64,000 nt of DNA, taken from positions 49,904,907 to 49,968,906 of the forward strand of contig NC_084463.1 of the NCBI RefSeq assembly GCF_027409185.1, in the 5' to 3' direction. Numbering within the stretch: the first letter of the stretch is position 1; every line of letters begins with the position of its first letter. The translations under genes and the position numbers were made by a program. Source of the stretch: Cynocephalus volans. Its lineage: Eukaryota > Chordata > Mammalia > Dermoptera > Cynocephalidae. Below are positions 23,450 through 35,725 of the stretch, one piece after another. The notes beneath the pieces were generated by a model that was not told the origin of the DNA, did not search any database, and saw nothing but the letters and a program-made list of their open reading frames with translations.

Positions 23450-25719
23450 CTCATTTTAAAAGGTGATGGTTCTTCGAATAAAGGATGTTGAGACCGGACC
23501 TCAGGGCATGTCTGAAAGATGGAAGGAGCTCACAGGACACTGCAGGTGAGGATGTCCCTTCACAAAGAGGCAGAATAGTGCAGTAGAATTCAGGGAGGTG
23601 GAATCAGAGAGTCTCAAATCCTCAGTGCATAAAATCTGGGTGGTCTGCTGTCAGCATTAAAAGGTCCAGCCCAGGGGGTGAAAATGCATGAGCCTTGAAA
23701 TCGGCAGCAGAGGAGTGCAAAGACTTTGAGTAGACTGAGCTGCCTGGAATAGGACCAGTTCTCCTCCCAATCTGGTGACTAGGGAGAAAAAGTCAATCCC
23801 TGAAGAGACAAAGAGAGATAAGGGAGAAGGCCAGGTCCCAACCAGTGGGCTCAGGCTGTAAGGATAGCGTTGTGGTGATGGCAGGAACTTAGAGATCCAA
23901 TAATGAAAATACCGAGGCAGAGGGCCAGCTGGTCAGGGTGGGCTCAGGTGGCTGGGTCAGGAGAAGACTATGGTACAATGTGCTGGCACGTGTCCAGGGC
24001 TCCCAGCAGATTCCTTTCCATTTCACAGGGGTGGCAGCCAAGACTAAAGCCAGTTTCCTTTTACTTCCACGCACAGCCTGCCTTGCCCTGGAATGGTCCA
24101 AGATGTGCAGGGTTACACCTGCAGGGACCCCCAGCAGAGCTGGCTTGGGGAGGCAAAGGGCAGACACAGACATTAAACCCTTGTTTACTTTGCTGCTCAA
24201 ACAGAGCATAGGCCACACATAACTGCATTTTACCAAAAGTTGAGGGAGGACACTGACAAAGGAGGGTGACTCTTACAGGTGTTGAATGGTGGACTTAAAG
24301 AAAGAAAAATTGCACAGGGAGAGCAGCTTCATGCTCATCCTTTGCCTGGTAACTTTCTTCTTCAAAAGAATGACTAGGAGAAGAAAATAGCTAGATGGAT
24401 GTGCTGAATATTAGAACCGCAAAATATGAGATTAAGAGAATTCCTCAGAAAAGTGTGATCCAGGGCATGTAGTTCACTGAGACCAAGCGCAGAAGCAGCC
24501 AGTCTGTCTGGGACTGTATCAGTGTCTCCAAATGTGCACTTTGCCGAGCAGCGGGCTTTTGATGGGGATGGGAAGAGCAATTTTTTAAAAAGAAATTTTC
24601 TTTTAATGTTAGTAATCAACTTTATTAATGTTCTCAAAGTTCATTTAAAAATGAAATTTCAAAGAGCTGCTTCTTTTTCAATTACTCAATCTGACAGGCC
24701 ATTTTTGACATGTCATTTCTGATGGATTAGGCCAAATTGCATTCAATTATAAGTGTCACACAGCTTAGCATTAATAATGTCATAGAACAGGACATGCATG
24801 TCAGTGACGAGTGTACCAGAGAAGGTGTTTTCTGGCAGATGTATACATCTAGCTCTCTATTTCTCTTCTTTGATTCTTCTTCTTGAACTTCATTTTCCCA
24901 GCTGTGATTTTTCTCATATCTCTCTTGGCCTCTTGAATGCCTTCCTGTGTACTTCACCTCCTGTATTTTGCCCATTCCCCAGAGAGAACTGATGAGTGAA
25001 AAGGCTGCTTTCCCTAGTCTGTCTTGCTCAGGTCCCATGTGAGCACTGCAGGAGAAGAGGACATAACACAGATGGGTTGGCTTACCTTGTTGAAACTTAA
25101 GAAGTGCCTAAATACTGTGACAAGCAAACAAACAAAAAAATTGAGTTGCCTCTCTTTAAAAAAAAAAGATCTAATGGCATAATATGGGGTAATTCACAGC
25201 ACTGAATGGAAAAGTGAAGAACCAGTCTTTAAAAAGGACAAGAACTAAAGGACCTCTTGAGGTCTACATGGTGGGGATAAGTCAGTCCCATAGGGACTCC
25301 ATCATTTTTTGGCGTCATGTGTTCTGTTCTGTGTGCTAATTCCAGGGAGAAAACTCTGGTGGGCTCAGCAGGGTCTTTTTCCACCACTGAGCTAAGAGAG
25401 AAATGAGCTTCTTGATTGATCATCCCACTAGCCTGTGCTTGTTGGAGGGGAGAAGCAGCTTCCACTGCAAACCCCCAGATATCCACGGCAGCACTGAAGG
25501 AGCTGGTTGCCATGAAGCTGGATCTGGGTGGTAGAGACGGGCATGGTAAGTAAAACGGTGCGCTAGAATTTCAGTAGTGCTGGTTTCCACATGAAATGAA
25601 GTGTGGTGACGCCATTACTAAAATTCAGTGGTAAGTGGTAAGAGGAGGTGGGAATGAGCTCCAGGTCCCAAACACCGAGATCACAAGAGCCCACAATCAG
25701 CCAGTACAGCAGAGGTCAG
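23450..25719. other. Unassigned unique sequence
   Basis: 2.3 kb of ordinary composition without a recognised repeat or gene. Overlapping short frames near 23889-24236 and 24727-25038 show no domain. Confidence 0.4.
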
Positions 25720-25904
25720 ACACTTAGGCACCAAGTTCAGGGAAACGCGGGCTTGTAACAATCTTTCTGATTATGTTTCCTCATCTGTAAAATGAGGATA
25801 AAAATGACACCTCCTTATAGGGTGGGTGTGAGGGTACGTGAGAGTGACTGCAGGGAGGCATACTACAGCACACATTACTTTGTAAGCATCGATGTGAGTT
25901 CTCC
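25720..25904 (+). repeat. MIR SINE
   Basis: 'tgtttcctcatctgtaaaa' followed by 'atgaggataaaaatgac' is the MIR core. Confidence 0.7.
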
Positions 25905-27829
25905 TTTTAGAGACAGTCCCAGAATTGTCAAGTGAATGTTACTTCACTACTACGGTTTATTCCTTTCAGATGCTTATTTTAAGCCTCTGTTATTATGGAA
26001 GTTTTTCTGCCTGAAGGAAGCTGTGTTCAGAAGCCTCCATTAGGCATTCACATGGCTGGGGGTGGAGCACAAAACAAAAATGAAATGGCTCCCTTTCCCC
26101 TCTGTACTAAACTTGACCACTGCCATGCCAAGCACAATTCCCTCCTGTCTATCTGTTACTCTGGACTTCGGGGAACCGTACAGAAGGAGTGACGTGCATG
26201 ATGAAACTCTTTGAGAGTTGCATATGCATAGAACCCGAATGGGAAATTGAAATTACTCAAGAGCTCCCCGTCACCCACAGTCCTCCTGTGTCCACCATGC
26301 CATGCCCAGGACTCTTTAATGGGCAATTGTCATTGGAGACGCTGGTCTTGTAGGGTTATACACAGAGAACCAAAACATAGGCAGCTTCCCGGCTGCCCAG
26401 TTTCAGCCTACAAACTCCAGAGAAATGCTTAGTTTCTCAGCCCCAATTAGTTTCAGGCTGTTAGAATTCGACTTCAGCTGATAGAAGAATTGCTAACAAC
26501 GTTCTCTTCTCCAAAGGCCATTTAAGCTTTTAGGAGGTTGTACTTCTACCAGGTCAATACTAATTGGAGCTGGTGCTGACATCTATAGCTATTGGAGTGA
26601 CAGGCATCACATCAACTCCTGGTCTCCTGATCTCATCCAGAAACATCTCTTTCCCTCATGGCTAACGGTTCTTGCCTTCTCTTTCTCTCTAAGACCACTT
26701 ATAAGATGTAGCTCGTTAATTGTGCTATACGGCGCTGTAAAATATCTGGGGAGAAAGTTCATATTAAAGCTTGTCTAAAACCCAAAGAATATAAAGCACT
26801 GTTATTGGCAGAGCAGCTACAATTATAGTGGCAGAGAATTCGGCAGATAGCATGTTTCTCGTAGTCTAGGGAGAGAGTATAATCTTAGGCTTTATGAAAT
26901 TTTAATTAAGTGAATATATGGGCTCAAATAATATTGAGCAGGCACAAGACATAAGACTTTCAATTGATCTCCAGTGAATTTTCTGTTCTTCAGATGCAAG
27001 AAAGAGATATACTTGGCAGATGGGCCATCTATGCAACACATCGTGCTGATATCCACAATTTGTTTTGCATCTTACAGGAAAGATGAACCTGAAACTTCAG
27101 CTGTATGATATAACTGAACATGTACATATTTATGTGAATAATATATTTGTATAATCAAGAGAGCACTAAGTATAAAATAGTTTTTAGGCCTAAGTATCTT
27201 AAAATGTCCAGGATTTAGTTTGTAACTTAAATTTGTAATGACCTTTTCATTTAGGCAATCTATTGATAAAATGTTTTATAGTCTATCTCTTGTTACTAAA
27301 TGATAGAGATAAAAATTATCAAAATTTGTCATCCATTATATGTGGATAGGGTCTATAAATGGGGATCAACTCCATTGCTACTGAGAAAACTGAATTTGCC
27401 CCAAGTTTAACAGTGAAGATGCTGCTACATATGACTAATCTTACTGTTCAAAAATGAAGGATGCAGGTACATGTCTGCTTCCAAATAGGGTCTCATGAGA
27501 AAAGCATCTGGATAATTGACTAAAATTTTCACTTTTTTGTCCTAATATTTTGGCACCAGGAAGATAGCCTCACATGATATACTCTGCAACTGCAACAACA
27601 CTGCCTCAATTCAGAAAACATGTAGTGGGTGACACATGAGGTCCTGTGGAAGACACCAAGGTGACTAAGAATACTTCAGGCTACAGGGAGAGATTCTGGT
27701 AGAATGCAATAGACACACAGGTAAACCATGGTACCATAAACAGATGATGACATAGAAAAGAGAAATGGGGAAGGTGTGCAAAGCAAATGATGCCCCTGGA
27801 GTGGGCCATGCAGGGGCCTTGAGAGTCAC
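25905..27829. other. Unassigned unique sequence
   Basis: 1.9 kb with no recognised repeat or gene. Confidence 0.4.
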
Positions 27830-28044
27830 AGGTCTGAGATTTAGAGTTGGATGACCTGAGTTCAATCCCCAGCCTTGACATGTATGACATGGTCAAGTCA
27901 CTCAACATCTCTGGATTTCCATGTCCTCGACTACAAAGTAGAAGTCATAATCTCTCTTCACAGGGTTGCTGCATCATTGAGATAAAGTATATCAAGACAA
28001 TATTAGTTAAACTTGAAGTGCAGGTAGATGAGATTCTAAAGTGA
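27830..28044 (+). repeat. MIR SINE
   Basis: 'ttggatgacctgagttcaat', 'catggtcaagtcactcaac' and 'cttcacagggttgctgc' are ordered MIR landmarks. Confidence 0.75.
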
Positions 28045-28639
28045 AATTTATTGGCCATTTAAAACCTCACTTAGTAGTTACTACTGGTTTGATTTTGCGA
28101 GCAGTTTTAAAAGGAAATAAAAGGCCACTAGAAACTTTGATGCATCCTAAATAAACATGTTAGTATATAAAAAATGTTTGTTCATAGTAAAAGATAAAGA
28201 AAAATATTCAAATGTACAATGGCGATGTAATTCTTTTCAGTAATTTAAGCTTTATGATCTAGTTTTTGTAAGTAGTACTAGCTGTTACTTTCAAGTCATT
28301 GAATATCCAACTTCATTTTGGATAATTAATGGAGCACTAATTCTTTTCTTTTACACACCCACCCAACATGTGTACGTGTACGTGCATATTCTATCCTGGG
28401 TATAATTACTATTGCTGCAATGTTTGCTCTTGGAAAATTTTTAATTGCTTTGAAAATTCTTTTCAGTTCCAGTGTCACTTTCTATTGGAAGATTACGTTT
28501 TGATTAAAGATGTAACTTTAAGTGTTGGCATCTCCTCTGAGGTGAAAGTTAATCAAATAACTTCATATTGTGCTTGCATAATACCTCGACAAAGATGGAA
28601 GCTAGGTTTCCAGATACTTTAAAGAAACAATATGTGAGA
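28045..28639. other. Unassigned unique sequence
   Basis: No recognised repeat or gene. Confidence 0.4.
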
Positions 28640-29520
28640 GTAGAGAGTAAAAGATGCAAAGCAATCCGTACCTGGCACCTAGGGTAGTTAAATTCATAGA
28701 GATAGAAAGTAGAGTCGTTGTTACCAGGGTTGGGGGAGATTTACTGTTTAATCGGTGCAGTTTCCATGTGGAAAGATGAAATAGAGATGGGTGGTGGTGA
28801 TGGTTGCAGAACAATGTGAATTACTTAATGCCACTGAACTTTACCCTTAAAAAAAGGAGCTCTCATACATTGTTGGTGGGACTGCAAAATAGTGCAGCCT
28901 CTATGGAAAATGGTGTGGAGGTTCCTCAATTACAGATAGATCTGCCATATGACCCAGCTATCCCACTGCTGGGAATATACCCAGAGGAATGGAAATTCCA
29001 TGCTGAAGGGACACCTGTACTCCCATGTTTATTGCAGCACTATTTACAATAGCCAAGAGTTGGAACCAGCCCAAATGTCCATCATCAGATGAGTGGATAA
29101 GGAAACTGTGGTATATCTACACAATGGAATACCACTCTGCTATAAAAAGAATGAAATACTGCCATTCAAAGTAACGTGGATGGACTTTGAGAAAAGTACA
29201 TTAAGTGAAACGAGTCAGGCACAGAAAGAGAAATATCACATGTTCTCACTTATTTGTGGGAGCTAAAATTAATAAATACACAAACTGGGCAGGGGAGGGA
29301 AGAAGACACAACAATCACAATTCCTTGAAGTTGTTACGACAGCCGAACAGATATGAGGTTGATGGGGGGGAGAGGAAGTGGGAAGGGAGGTTTTAGTAAT
29401 GGGCCACAATAATCAAACACATTGTATGTTTATAAAATAAAATTAAATTAAAAAATATGTAATAGTTAAAATACGAAATTTTGTTATGTATATTTTACCA
29501 CAATGGAACAATTTAACTTT
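28640..29520 (+). mobile_element. Old L1M 3' end, split by a younger L1
   Basis: The left part (28640-28849) has 'ggtggtggtgatggttgc' and 'acttaatgccactgaac'. The right part (29456-29520) resumes with 'ttatgtatattttaccacaa'. Together they make the 3' end of an old L1M-type element. Confidence 0.7.
28850..29455 (+). mobile_element. Younger L1 3' end, 5'-truncated
   Basis: It starts at 'aggagctctcatacattgtt' in late ORF2 and runs through the 3' UTR to an A-rich tail at about 29440-29455. A TTAAAAA word on each side is a likely target-site duplication. The encoded ORF2 end is recognisable (CTIEYHSAIK-type motif region near 29130) but the frame is broken. It is a good reference for the deleted copy at 34896-35725. 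Confidence 0.85.
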
Positions 29521-29769
29521 AAAAAATATATATTTATAGCAGTTTTTAATGACTCTCACTACTCCTAAATAATCCTGGTTTTCTTGTTGGTTTGCAAATA
29601 TCAGTTCACTGGAGGTAAGAGGAAGTATTAAAAATAAAAGAGAAAGTTAATATTATAGTGGCATCTGAAAAGCTCTTTCAAATGGAAGTTCTTTAGAAAT
29701 TGTACAGATGATTGAAAGTATCTCTGTTGCTTTATCCATGTATGCCTGGCTTCAGAGAATGAACAATGT

Positions 29770-29965
29770 CCAAAAGGCAGAAAGGAACTAACACTAATCA
29801 CGTAGTGGGCACTGTTCTAGATGCTTCTGCTGGCCTTGTCTCATTCTGTTCTGACCATATCTTTGTGTGGCATATTATCATTTTCCTTTTATAATACAGG
29901 AAAGTAAGACTTTGAGATTATAACGGACAAGCCCAGGTTTATATTCCTAGCAATCTATGAATTTA
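29770..29965 (+). repeat. MIR SINE
   Basis: 'gtagtgggcactgttctag', 'ttccttttataatacagg' and 'gacaagcccaggtttat' are diverged MIR landmarks. Confidence 0.55.
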
Positions 29966-30109
29966 GTGATTTGAATCCATGTCTTCTAAATCAAGGCTCT
30001 CCCCAGATTTTTTTTCATTTGGTTTTACTCGTGTGTTAACAACTTTATATTTGTTCCTTCTGCCTGGGTAAGGTTGTTGCTTTGGCAGTATTTCTCCATT
30101 CCTGGTGGT

Positions 30110-30340
30110 GTATATGGTGTACCATAGCAGAAAGAGTAATGACCAGGAGTTTGGAGCAACACTCCAGTCATGGCACGATCTTTTACTCCCAGTCACCGAG
30201 GCGAGTCAGTGAACCCCATCTGGGCCTTTCTTCCCCACGGCTGTGAGGGGGAAGAATGACATCTGCTCTGCTAGACTGAGTTATACTGTAAAGGCCAAAA
30301 GTGATCACATGTGGAAAAGCACCTGACAATGATTAAGGGC
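30110..30340 (+). repeat. MIR SINE
   Basis: 'catagcagaaagagtaatg', 'gcgagtcagtgaacccc' and 'gaaaagcacctgacaatg' match the order of a MIR. Confidence 0.6.
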
Positions 30341-31478
30341 TGTAAAATAAGTGAATCTAGAATTTACAGCCACAGTCCCTAGTTATTGCTTAGATCTGTC
30401 CCCATTGCCTGGCTACCCTATCACCATCCAGTAATTTAAAACCTTTAGATTTGAAAAACTCTTATACGCCCTCATTTTCTCAAGATAATCTCCCCGGCCT
30501 TCTTGGTAAGGCTAATCAGTGGCATGCTGACATTATCTGGTGTGTACAGAGTTCTGTGAGGTTGAGAAGCTTGTCTCCAAAACAACAATGACTTCTTCCC
30601 TTTTTGCTCCACAAGCTCTCCAGGCCCTGGCCTTCCCCTATCAAATAAAATCTCACAGCTCTCAGAGTCAGCCACCGATGAGAGAAAGTTGTTGGTGCCT
30701 ATGCAGCAGCTCAGCAGTCATTGTTATATTATATGTCAATATGACACATCTAGACATACAACTGGCTTATAGTTTAAAACCGCCTCAGAGATGGTGCCCT
30801 GACAGCCTTCCAGACATGTGGTAGGGGCTGATGAATGAGGTGGTTGCCACGTAGATAAACTAGGCTGGCAGAGAAAACAATTAAAATGATGTGGCCACAA
30901 TGCCAATGTTATTTTAAAATTTAATCGTACTGCCCGGGTGGCTTAATGGGAATTTATTTTCCATAATAAAGAAACCATGCCAGATGCTGGTGCTATGAAT
31001 GAGATCCTATCTACAAAGCCCAAAGCAAAATGCGGTTTGGATGATGAATCAAGTTAATTTATAAATGTAGACAGTAAACCAGCATAATTCAGAACTCAAA
31101 GTTGGTTTTCTCACTCTGATTTAGTCCATTAAATTTGCACTTTAGTGAAGCTAATCTGGTAACTACAAAATGTCTTCACTTTTATTGTGGAGATTCAGCC
31201 TAGAGGGTTATAATGACAATTAAGGATGAAAGAAACACAAACACCCAGGAGAGCGTTAAGTATCCAGTTGATCAACTTTTAACTTCTAAACCAAAAGAAA
31301 ATAGTTCTAATAAGCAGTATCTTCTGGTTATAGCAATTGACTTCATTCTAAATAAAGGAAGAAGTCATCTTCACTAGGTAACACCATTAGTATGAGACAT
31401 GCCCTTGACTTTTCACTTTTTGTTATGTTCAAGTCAGTAGGAGCACAGTGGTCAAGATCTCACCTCCTAGAACAGCAC
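30341..31478. other. Unassigned unique sequence
   Basis: 1.1 kb with no recognised repeat or gene. Confidence 0.4.
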
Positions 31479-31512
31479 TCAGCAATCTACAGCCTGTGAT
31501 TCAAATGTAGCC

Positions 31513-31526
31513 CATTGCTTGTTTTT
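31513..31526. repeat. Left target-site duplication of NUP54 retrocopy
   Basis: CATTGCTTGTTTTT here is repeated at 33801-33814, exactly flanking the retrocopy. It proves an L1-mediated insertion. Confidence 0.92.
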
Positions 31527-33800
31527 TTTTTTTAAAGTAATTAGAAATTAAGAATTTATTTATGTTTTCATCTTTTTTAGAAATAAAAATGTTTAAAAAA
31601 CAAGAGTTGCAAAAATGATAAGTAACTTTGTTATATACTAATTGTTTAGGTGTATTCTGTAAATTCCAAATAAGTAAAATAATATAAAAATATATTTTCA
31701 AATCTTTATAGAACAAAAAGAAAACCACATTAATCATTAAATACTTTTGGACTTTCTTTACTCCTCCCACAGTTAAATTCACAGATATAAAAACTGATGT
31801 ACATTTATAATCTGAAGTACAAATCCAACGGCCAAGTAATTATAGTTTATTATGTGCAAAGTAGACATTTCATATTTACTTGCTATGGAAAGCAGAGTAC
31901 ATGGTCAATGGAGAATAATCATTAAACACTGATTATATTTAAGAAAATGCTGTTGTATAAATGTACAATAGTACATATACTTTTGGTAATTATGTATTTC
32001 TCTTTTTAAGGTAAATACAGCGTTTAGATATAAATCTTTCAAAGGTTATCTTTGAAGAGCTGTGAGGTGACTATGTTATTTCAGATTTGATGAACAGTAA
32101 TTTGTCAGTAACCTTCTTAAAAAACCAAGCCAGGAAAGGACTTTTTTGTTTTTTCTTTTTCTCCATGTGGTCGGTTTCACTCTTAAGAAAGGCCTGATGC
32201 AGTAAGAAGATGGATTTCACAAACCTCTAAAACAAGTTTGGGAACTGTCAACTAAAGACACCACCTCTGATGTGGATGGTTTCATTCAATCCATGTTCTA
32301 CCAACTTTATATCTTCTAGATCATCTTTTATGATGCTAATCGAGTGGGTAAGGCCTTCCTGTTGTTGTTTCAAATGCTGCTTGATTTCTCTTAACAGATC
32401 TGCATCTATGTAATATCTTTCTTCAGATTTGACTGCTCCGAAATGATTCTGCATCCTTATTTGGGACATCAATTCATTTAGTCGGCCCTTGAACTGAGTA
32501 GGTGCATTTAGTTCACACTGAATTGTATCTAGCTGAACTCGCAACTGCTCTTCATCAGCCTGGATGGCATAACCACTCTTCCTTTGAATTTCCTGTTTGA
32601 TTAGGACCTGTAATGTTCTATGGGAAAGATCCATGAGTTTCCTCTTGTATTGTGCAATTTTGGCCATTGTTGTAGTTTGATTCTTTTGTAGCTCACTGAT
32701 ATCTTCAGATATGATATCTAACCTGGTCTGATGCTGCTTAGTCATCTGATCTTGAACCTTCAGTCTTCGGAGAAATTCTTTGAAACCAACCATCGGTACA
32801 GGAATTAACTTTTCAGAATCAGGGTTATCCACCTTGGCTTGTTCCCAGATAATAGGATCAACACCAGCTGGAGGATTCTGTAAAAGCTGTTTGATCTGTG
32901 CAGGAGAAAGTTCTGTTCTAGTCATAGAGAGGGTTACACCAAGTTGCTGCAATTGTGTTTTTATATTGGCTTGCTCAAAATGAGCATATAGTGTTGTAGC
33001 TGGAACTCTTCTTGAAGTACCATTTGGAGAACGCTCAACAACATAAATGACAACTTCTGTCTGATCATCTGGCAATGTTTTAATACCCTCCACATTTACA
33101 GTAAGGGTCTGGTTTCCTCCCAAAACTTTATGCAATGATTCTACCAACTGCTGTTGCTGGCTTCGAATATCTATTTCTTTTTTGTTGAAAACTAAAACCA
33201 CTAGCCCATCTTCATCTTTATTATTGGGCATACAACTATAACCTACTGCCTTAAATCGGCAAAAGGGATTTTCTTGTGTGAATTCCACTGGTGGAATGTT
33301 ATTGTTGAAATATCCTTTTCCTGTTCCCCAAAAGGCCTGAAGTTGATTCCACTTTGCCAATATAGCATCTCTCTCATCTCCCAATAATGTTGGAGCAGAA
33401 AGAGCACTCGCAGTATTTATCAGTTGGTTGGACTGGGTAGGAGCTTGTGTAGGCTGACTGAAGAGACCACCTAATGTAGTTTGCTGCTGCTGCTGTGTAT
33501 TAAATCCTCCAAATCCCAGTCCAGTTCCCAAACCAGTACCTAAACCAGTACTAGTTCCTGTTGTTGTGCCAAAGCCAGTGCCAAATCCAAAACCTTTGTT
33601 CTGAGTAACACCAGAGTCCAGTAGTGCCTGTGTTAGCTGGGGCAGAAAAACTGAATGCAGAACCTGCAGTTGTAGATGTTGTTCCAAATCCTCCAAACCC
33701 ACCCGCGGGGGCCGCGGGGGCTGCAGTGGTGCCCGAGGTGCCCGAGGGAGCCCCAAAATTGAAAGCCATGTTGTGAAGGCAGGGGACCAAGGCGCGGCCG
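31522..33800 (-). pseudogene. NUP54: NUP54 processed retrocopy, near full length
   Basis: NUP54 is a nucleoporin of the Nup62 central-channel complex. This intronless copy reads from ATG (33769-33767; MAFNFGAPSGTSG) to TGA (32250-32248). Adding back two lost bases gives 507 codons, the length I recall for human NUP54. Readable in order are the Gly/Phe/Thr-rich FG region (residues 1 to about 115), the alpha/beta domain (LAKWNQLQAFWGTGKGYF onward), and the coiled coil that pairs with partner nucleoporins, ending IHIRGGVFS. A 2-nt deletion near 33613 (TTGL then WCYSEQ) shifts the frame, and the native frame stops at 33551-33553 after 72 codons. The tail is a poly-T at 31522-31533 on the plus strand. 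3' UTR sequence runs to 32247. Confidence 0.95.
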
Positions 33801-33814
33801 CATTGCTTGTTTTT
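33801..33814. repeat. Right target-site duplication of NUP54 retrocopy
   Basis: The 14-bp partner of 31513-31526, immediately upstream of the 5' end of the retrocopy. The retrocopy therefore includes the start codon and about 30 bp of 5' UTR. Confidence 0.92.
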
Positions 33815-34099
33815 ACACAATCCACACGCTAGCAAGGTTGATCACATTTTGTAAATGGTTTTTAAAAATCAAAAGAAAATAATATTTTGTGATAGGTGAC
33901 AATTACATAAAATTCAAATTTCGGGATTTATAAATAAAGTTTTATTGGAACACAGCCACACCCATTCATTTACATATTATCTTTGGCAGCTTTTGCACTA
34001 CAACCACAGAGTTGAGTAGCTGTAACGGAGACCATATGGCCCTCAAAGCTAAAATATTTACCATCTAACCTTTTACAGAAAGTTTGCCAACCAATGTCC

Positions 34100-34300
34100 T
34101 AAAATTATCCTGCTTAAGTTCACATTCTGTTCTTCTACTTATTAGCTGGGTGTTTTGGGGTGACTTAGCCTCCCCATGCCTCAGTTTCTTCATCTGAGGA
34201 TTATACTGCCAACTGCATGTTACTTGCAAGAACTCAATAAATTAAATTTGTGTAACATGCTCGAAACAGTCCCTGGTGAAAGTAAGCACTCTATAAATGT
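34100..34300 (+). repeat. MIR SINE
   Basis: 'catgcctcagtttcttcat' and 'agtaagcactctataaatg' are MIR landmarks. Confidence 0.7.
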
Positions 34301-34830
34301 TATTGGTCATTATTATCACACTTTGCAGTCTAGAAAGTTAAATGGCTATGCTGGTGTGGAAAATGATAAGAAAGAGTCTTTATTAAGTGAGAAAATAATT
34401 GAAATACATAAAATTGATTATAAACATACTGTGTTATATAAGTTCAGCAACAAATTGCATAGGAAAAAAAATAGTGTAGATATGTTTATTATTCATCCCA
34501 TCACCCTGTGTATTAGTCCATTTCTGTTGCTTATAACAATATACACAGAACTGGGTGATTTATAAAGAAAATAAAATTTATCGCTCACAATTTCTGAGGC
34601 TGGGAAGTCCAAAGCCTAGGGAACACAGCCGGTGAAGGCCTTGGTGGTGACTTCAGTGACAACAGGGTATCACACTGCAAAACTCTGGGCAGAGAGAATG
34701 AGAGAGACTCTCCTCTCTTCTTTTAAAGCCCTCAGAATCACACCCCTGACCACCATTATTAATCCATTCATTATGGCACGATTGTACAATCTAATCACCT
34801 CCTCGAGGTTCCACCTTTCAGTCACTATAA

Positions 34831-34839
34831 TAGGATTTC
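34831..34839. repeat. Target-site duplication for L1(-) in the LTR
   Basis: TAGGATTTC at 34831-34839 and again at 36933-36941 brackets the minus-strand L1. Confidence 0.8.
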
Positions 34840-34895
34840 TTTTTTTATTATTATTTTATTATCAGCATATTCATTCTTAGAAATGTTGATATATC

Positions 34896-35504
34896 GGGAA
34901 ACAATATATATCTGACAAAGGATTAATATCCAGAATATATAAGGAACTCAAACAACTGTACAAGAAGAAAACAAGCAACCCGATTAAAAAATGGGCAAAA
35001 GAGCTAAGTAGGCATTTCTCTAAGGAAGATATACAAATGGCCAACAGACATATGAAAAACTGCTCAACATCACTCAGCATCCGGGAAATGCAAATCAAAA
35101 CCACATTGAGATACCATCTAACCCCAGTTAGGATGGCTAAAATCCAAAAGACTATGAACGGTAAATGCTGGCGAGGCTGCGGAGAAAAAGGAACTCTCAT
35201 ACATTGTTGGTGGGACTGCAAAATGGTGCAGCCTCTATGGAAAATGGTATGGAGGTTCCTCAAACAATTGCAGATAGATCTACCATATGACCCAGCTATG
35301 CCCATCATCGGATGAGTGGATACGGAAAATGTGGTACATCTACACAATGGAATACTACTCAGCTATAAAAACGAATGAAATACTGCCATTTGCAACAACA
35401 TGGATGGACCTTGAGAGAATTATATTAAGTGAAACAAGTCAGGCACAGAAAGAGAAATACCACATGTTCTCACTTATTGGTGGGAGCTAAAAATTAATAT
35501 ATAA

Positions 35505-35546
<42 letters not shown>

Positions 35547-35725
35547 CGGGGGGGGGGGAAAGATATAACAACCACAACTACTTTAAGTTGATATGACAAG
35601 CAAACAGAAAGGACATTGTTGGAGGGGAGGGGGGGAGGGAGAAGGGAGGGAGGTTTTGGTGATGGGGAGCAATAATCAGCCACAATGTATCTCGACAAAA
35701 TAAAATTTAAAAAAAAAAAAAATAA
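34896..35725 (+). mobile_element. L1(+) inside L1(-), internally deleted
   Basis: This is late ORF2 to 3' UTR and poly-A (35710-35725), with target-site duplication AGAAATGTTGATATATC at 34879-34895 and 35726-35742. Compared with the copy at 28850-29455, about 115 bp is missing at 'cagctatgcccatcatc' (about 35300). It carries a (CA)n run at 35511-35542 and a poly-G run at about 35549-35558. Frames at 35037-35315 and 35287-35490 are the two sides of this deletion. Confidence 0.9.
35511..35542. repeat. (CA)n microsatellite in L1 3' UTR
   Basis: About 16 CA units within the plus-strand L1. Confidence 0.95.

Larger units (their letters stand above)
31479..34098. mobile_element. hAT-Charlie-type DNA transposon, split by the NUP54 retrocopy
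   Basis: The left end (31479-31512, 'cagcaatctacagcctg') and right body (33815-34098, including 'aaagttttattggaacacagc', 'gttgagtagctgtaac' and 'cagaaagtttgccaacc') are the two parts of one non-autonomous hAT-type element. The same family appears intact at 47275-47505. The retrocopy fits precisely between them. Confidence 0.7.

Noticed and set aside
32248-33825. Intact NUP54-like gene
   Set aside because: No introns, target-site duplications, poly-A tail and a 2-nt frameshift in the FG region mark it as a retrocopy. The long frame has no ATG at its start.
35507-35698. Short minus frame rich in Pro and Val-Cys repeats
   Set aside because: It is an artefact of the (CA)n and poly-G/A runs in the L1 3' UTR.
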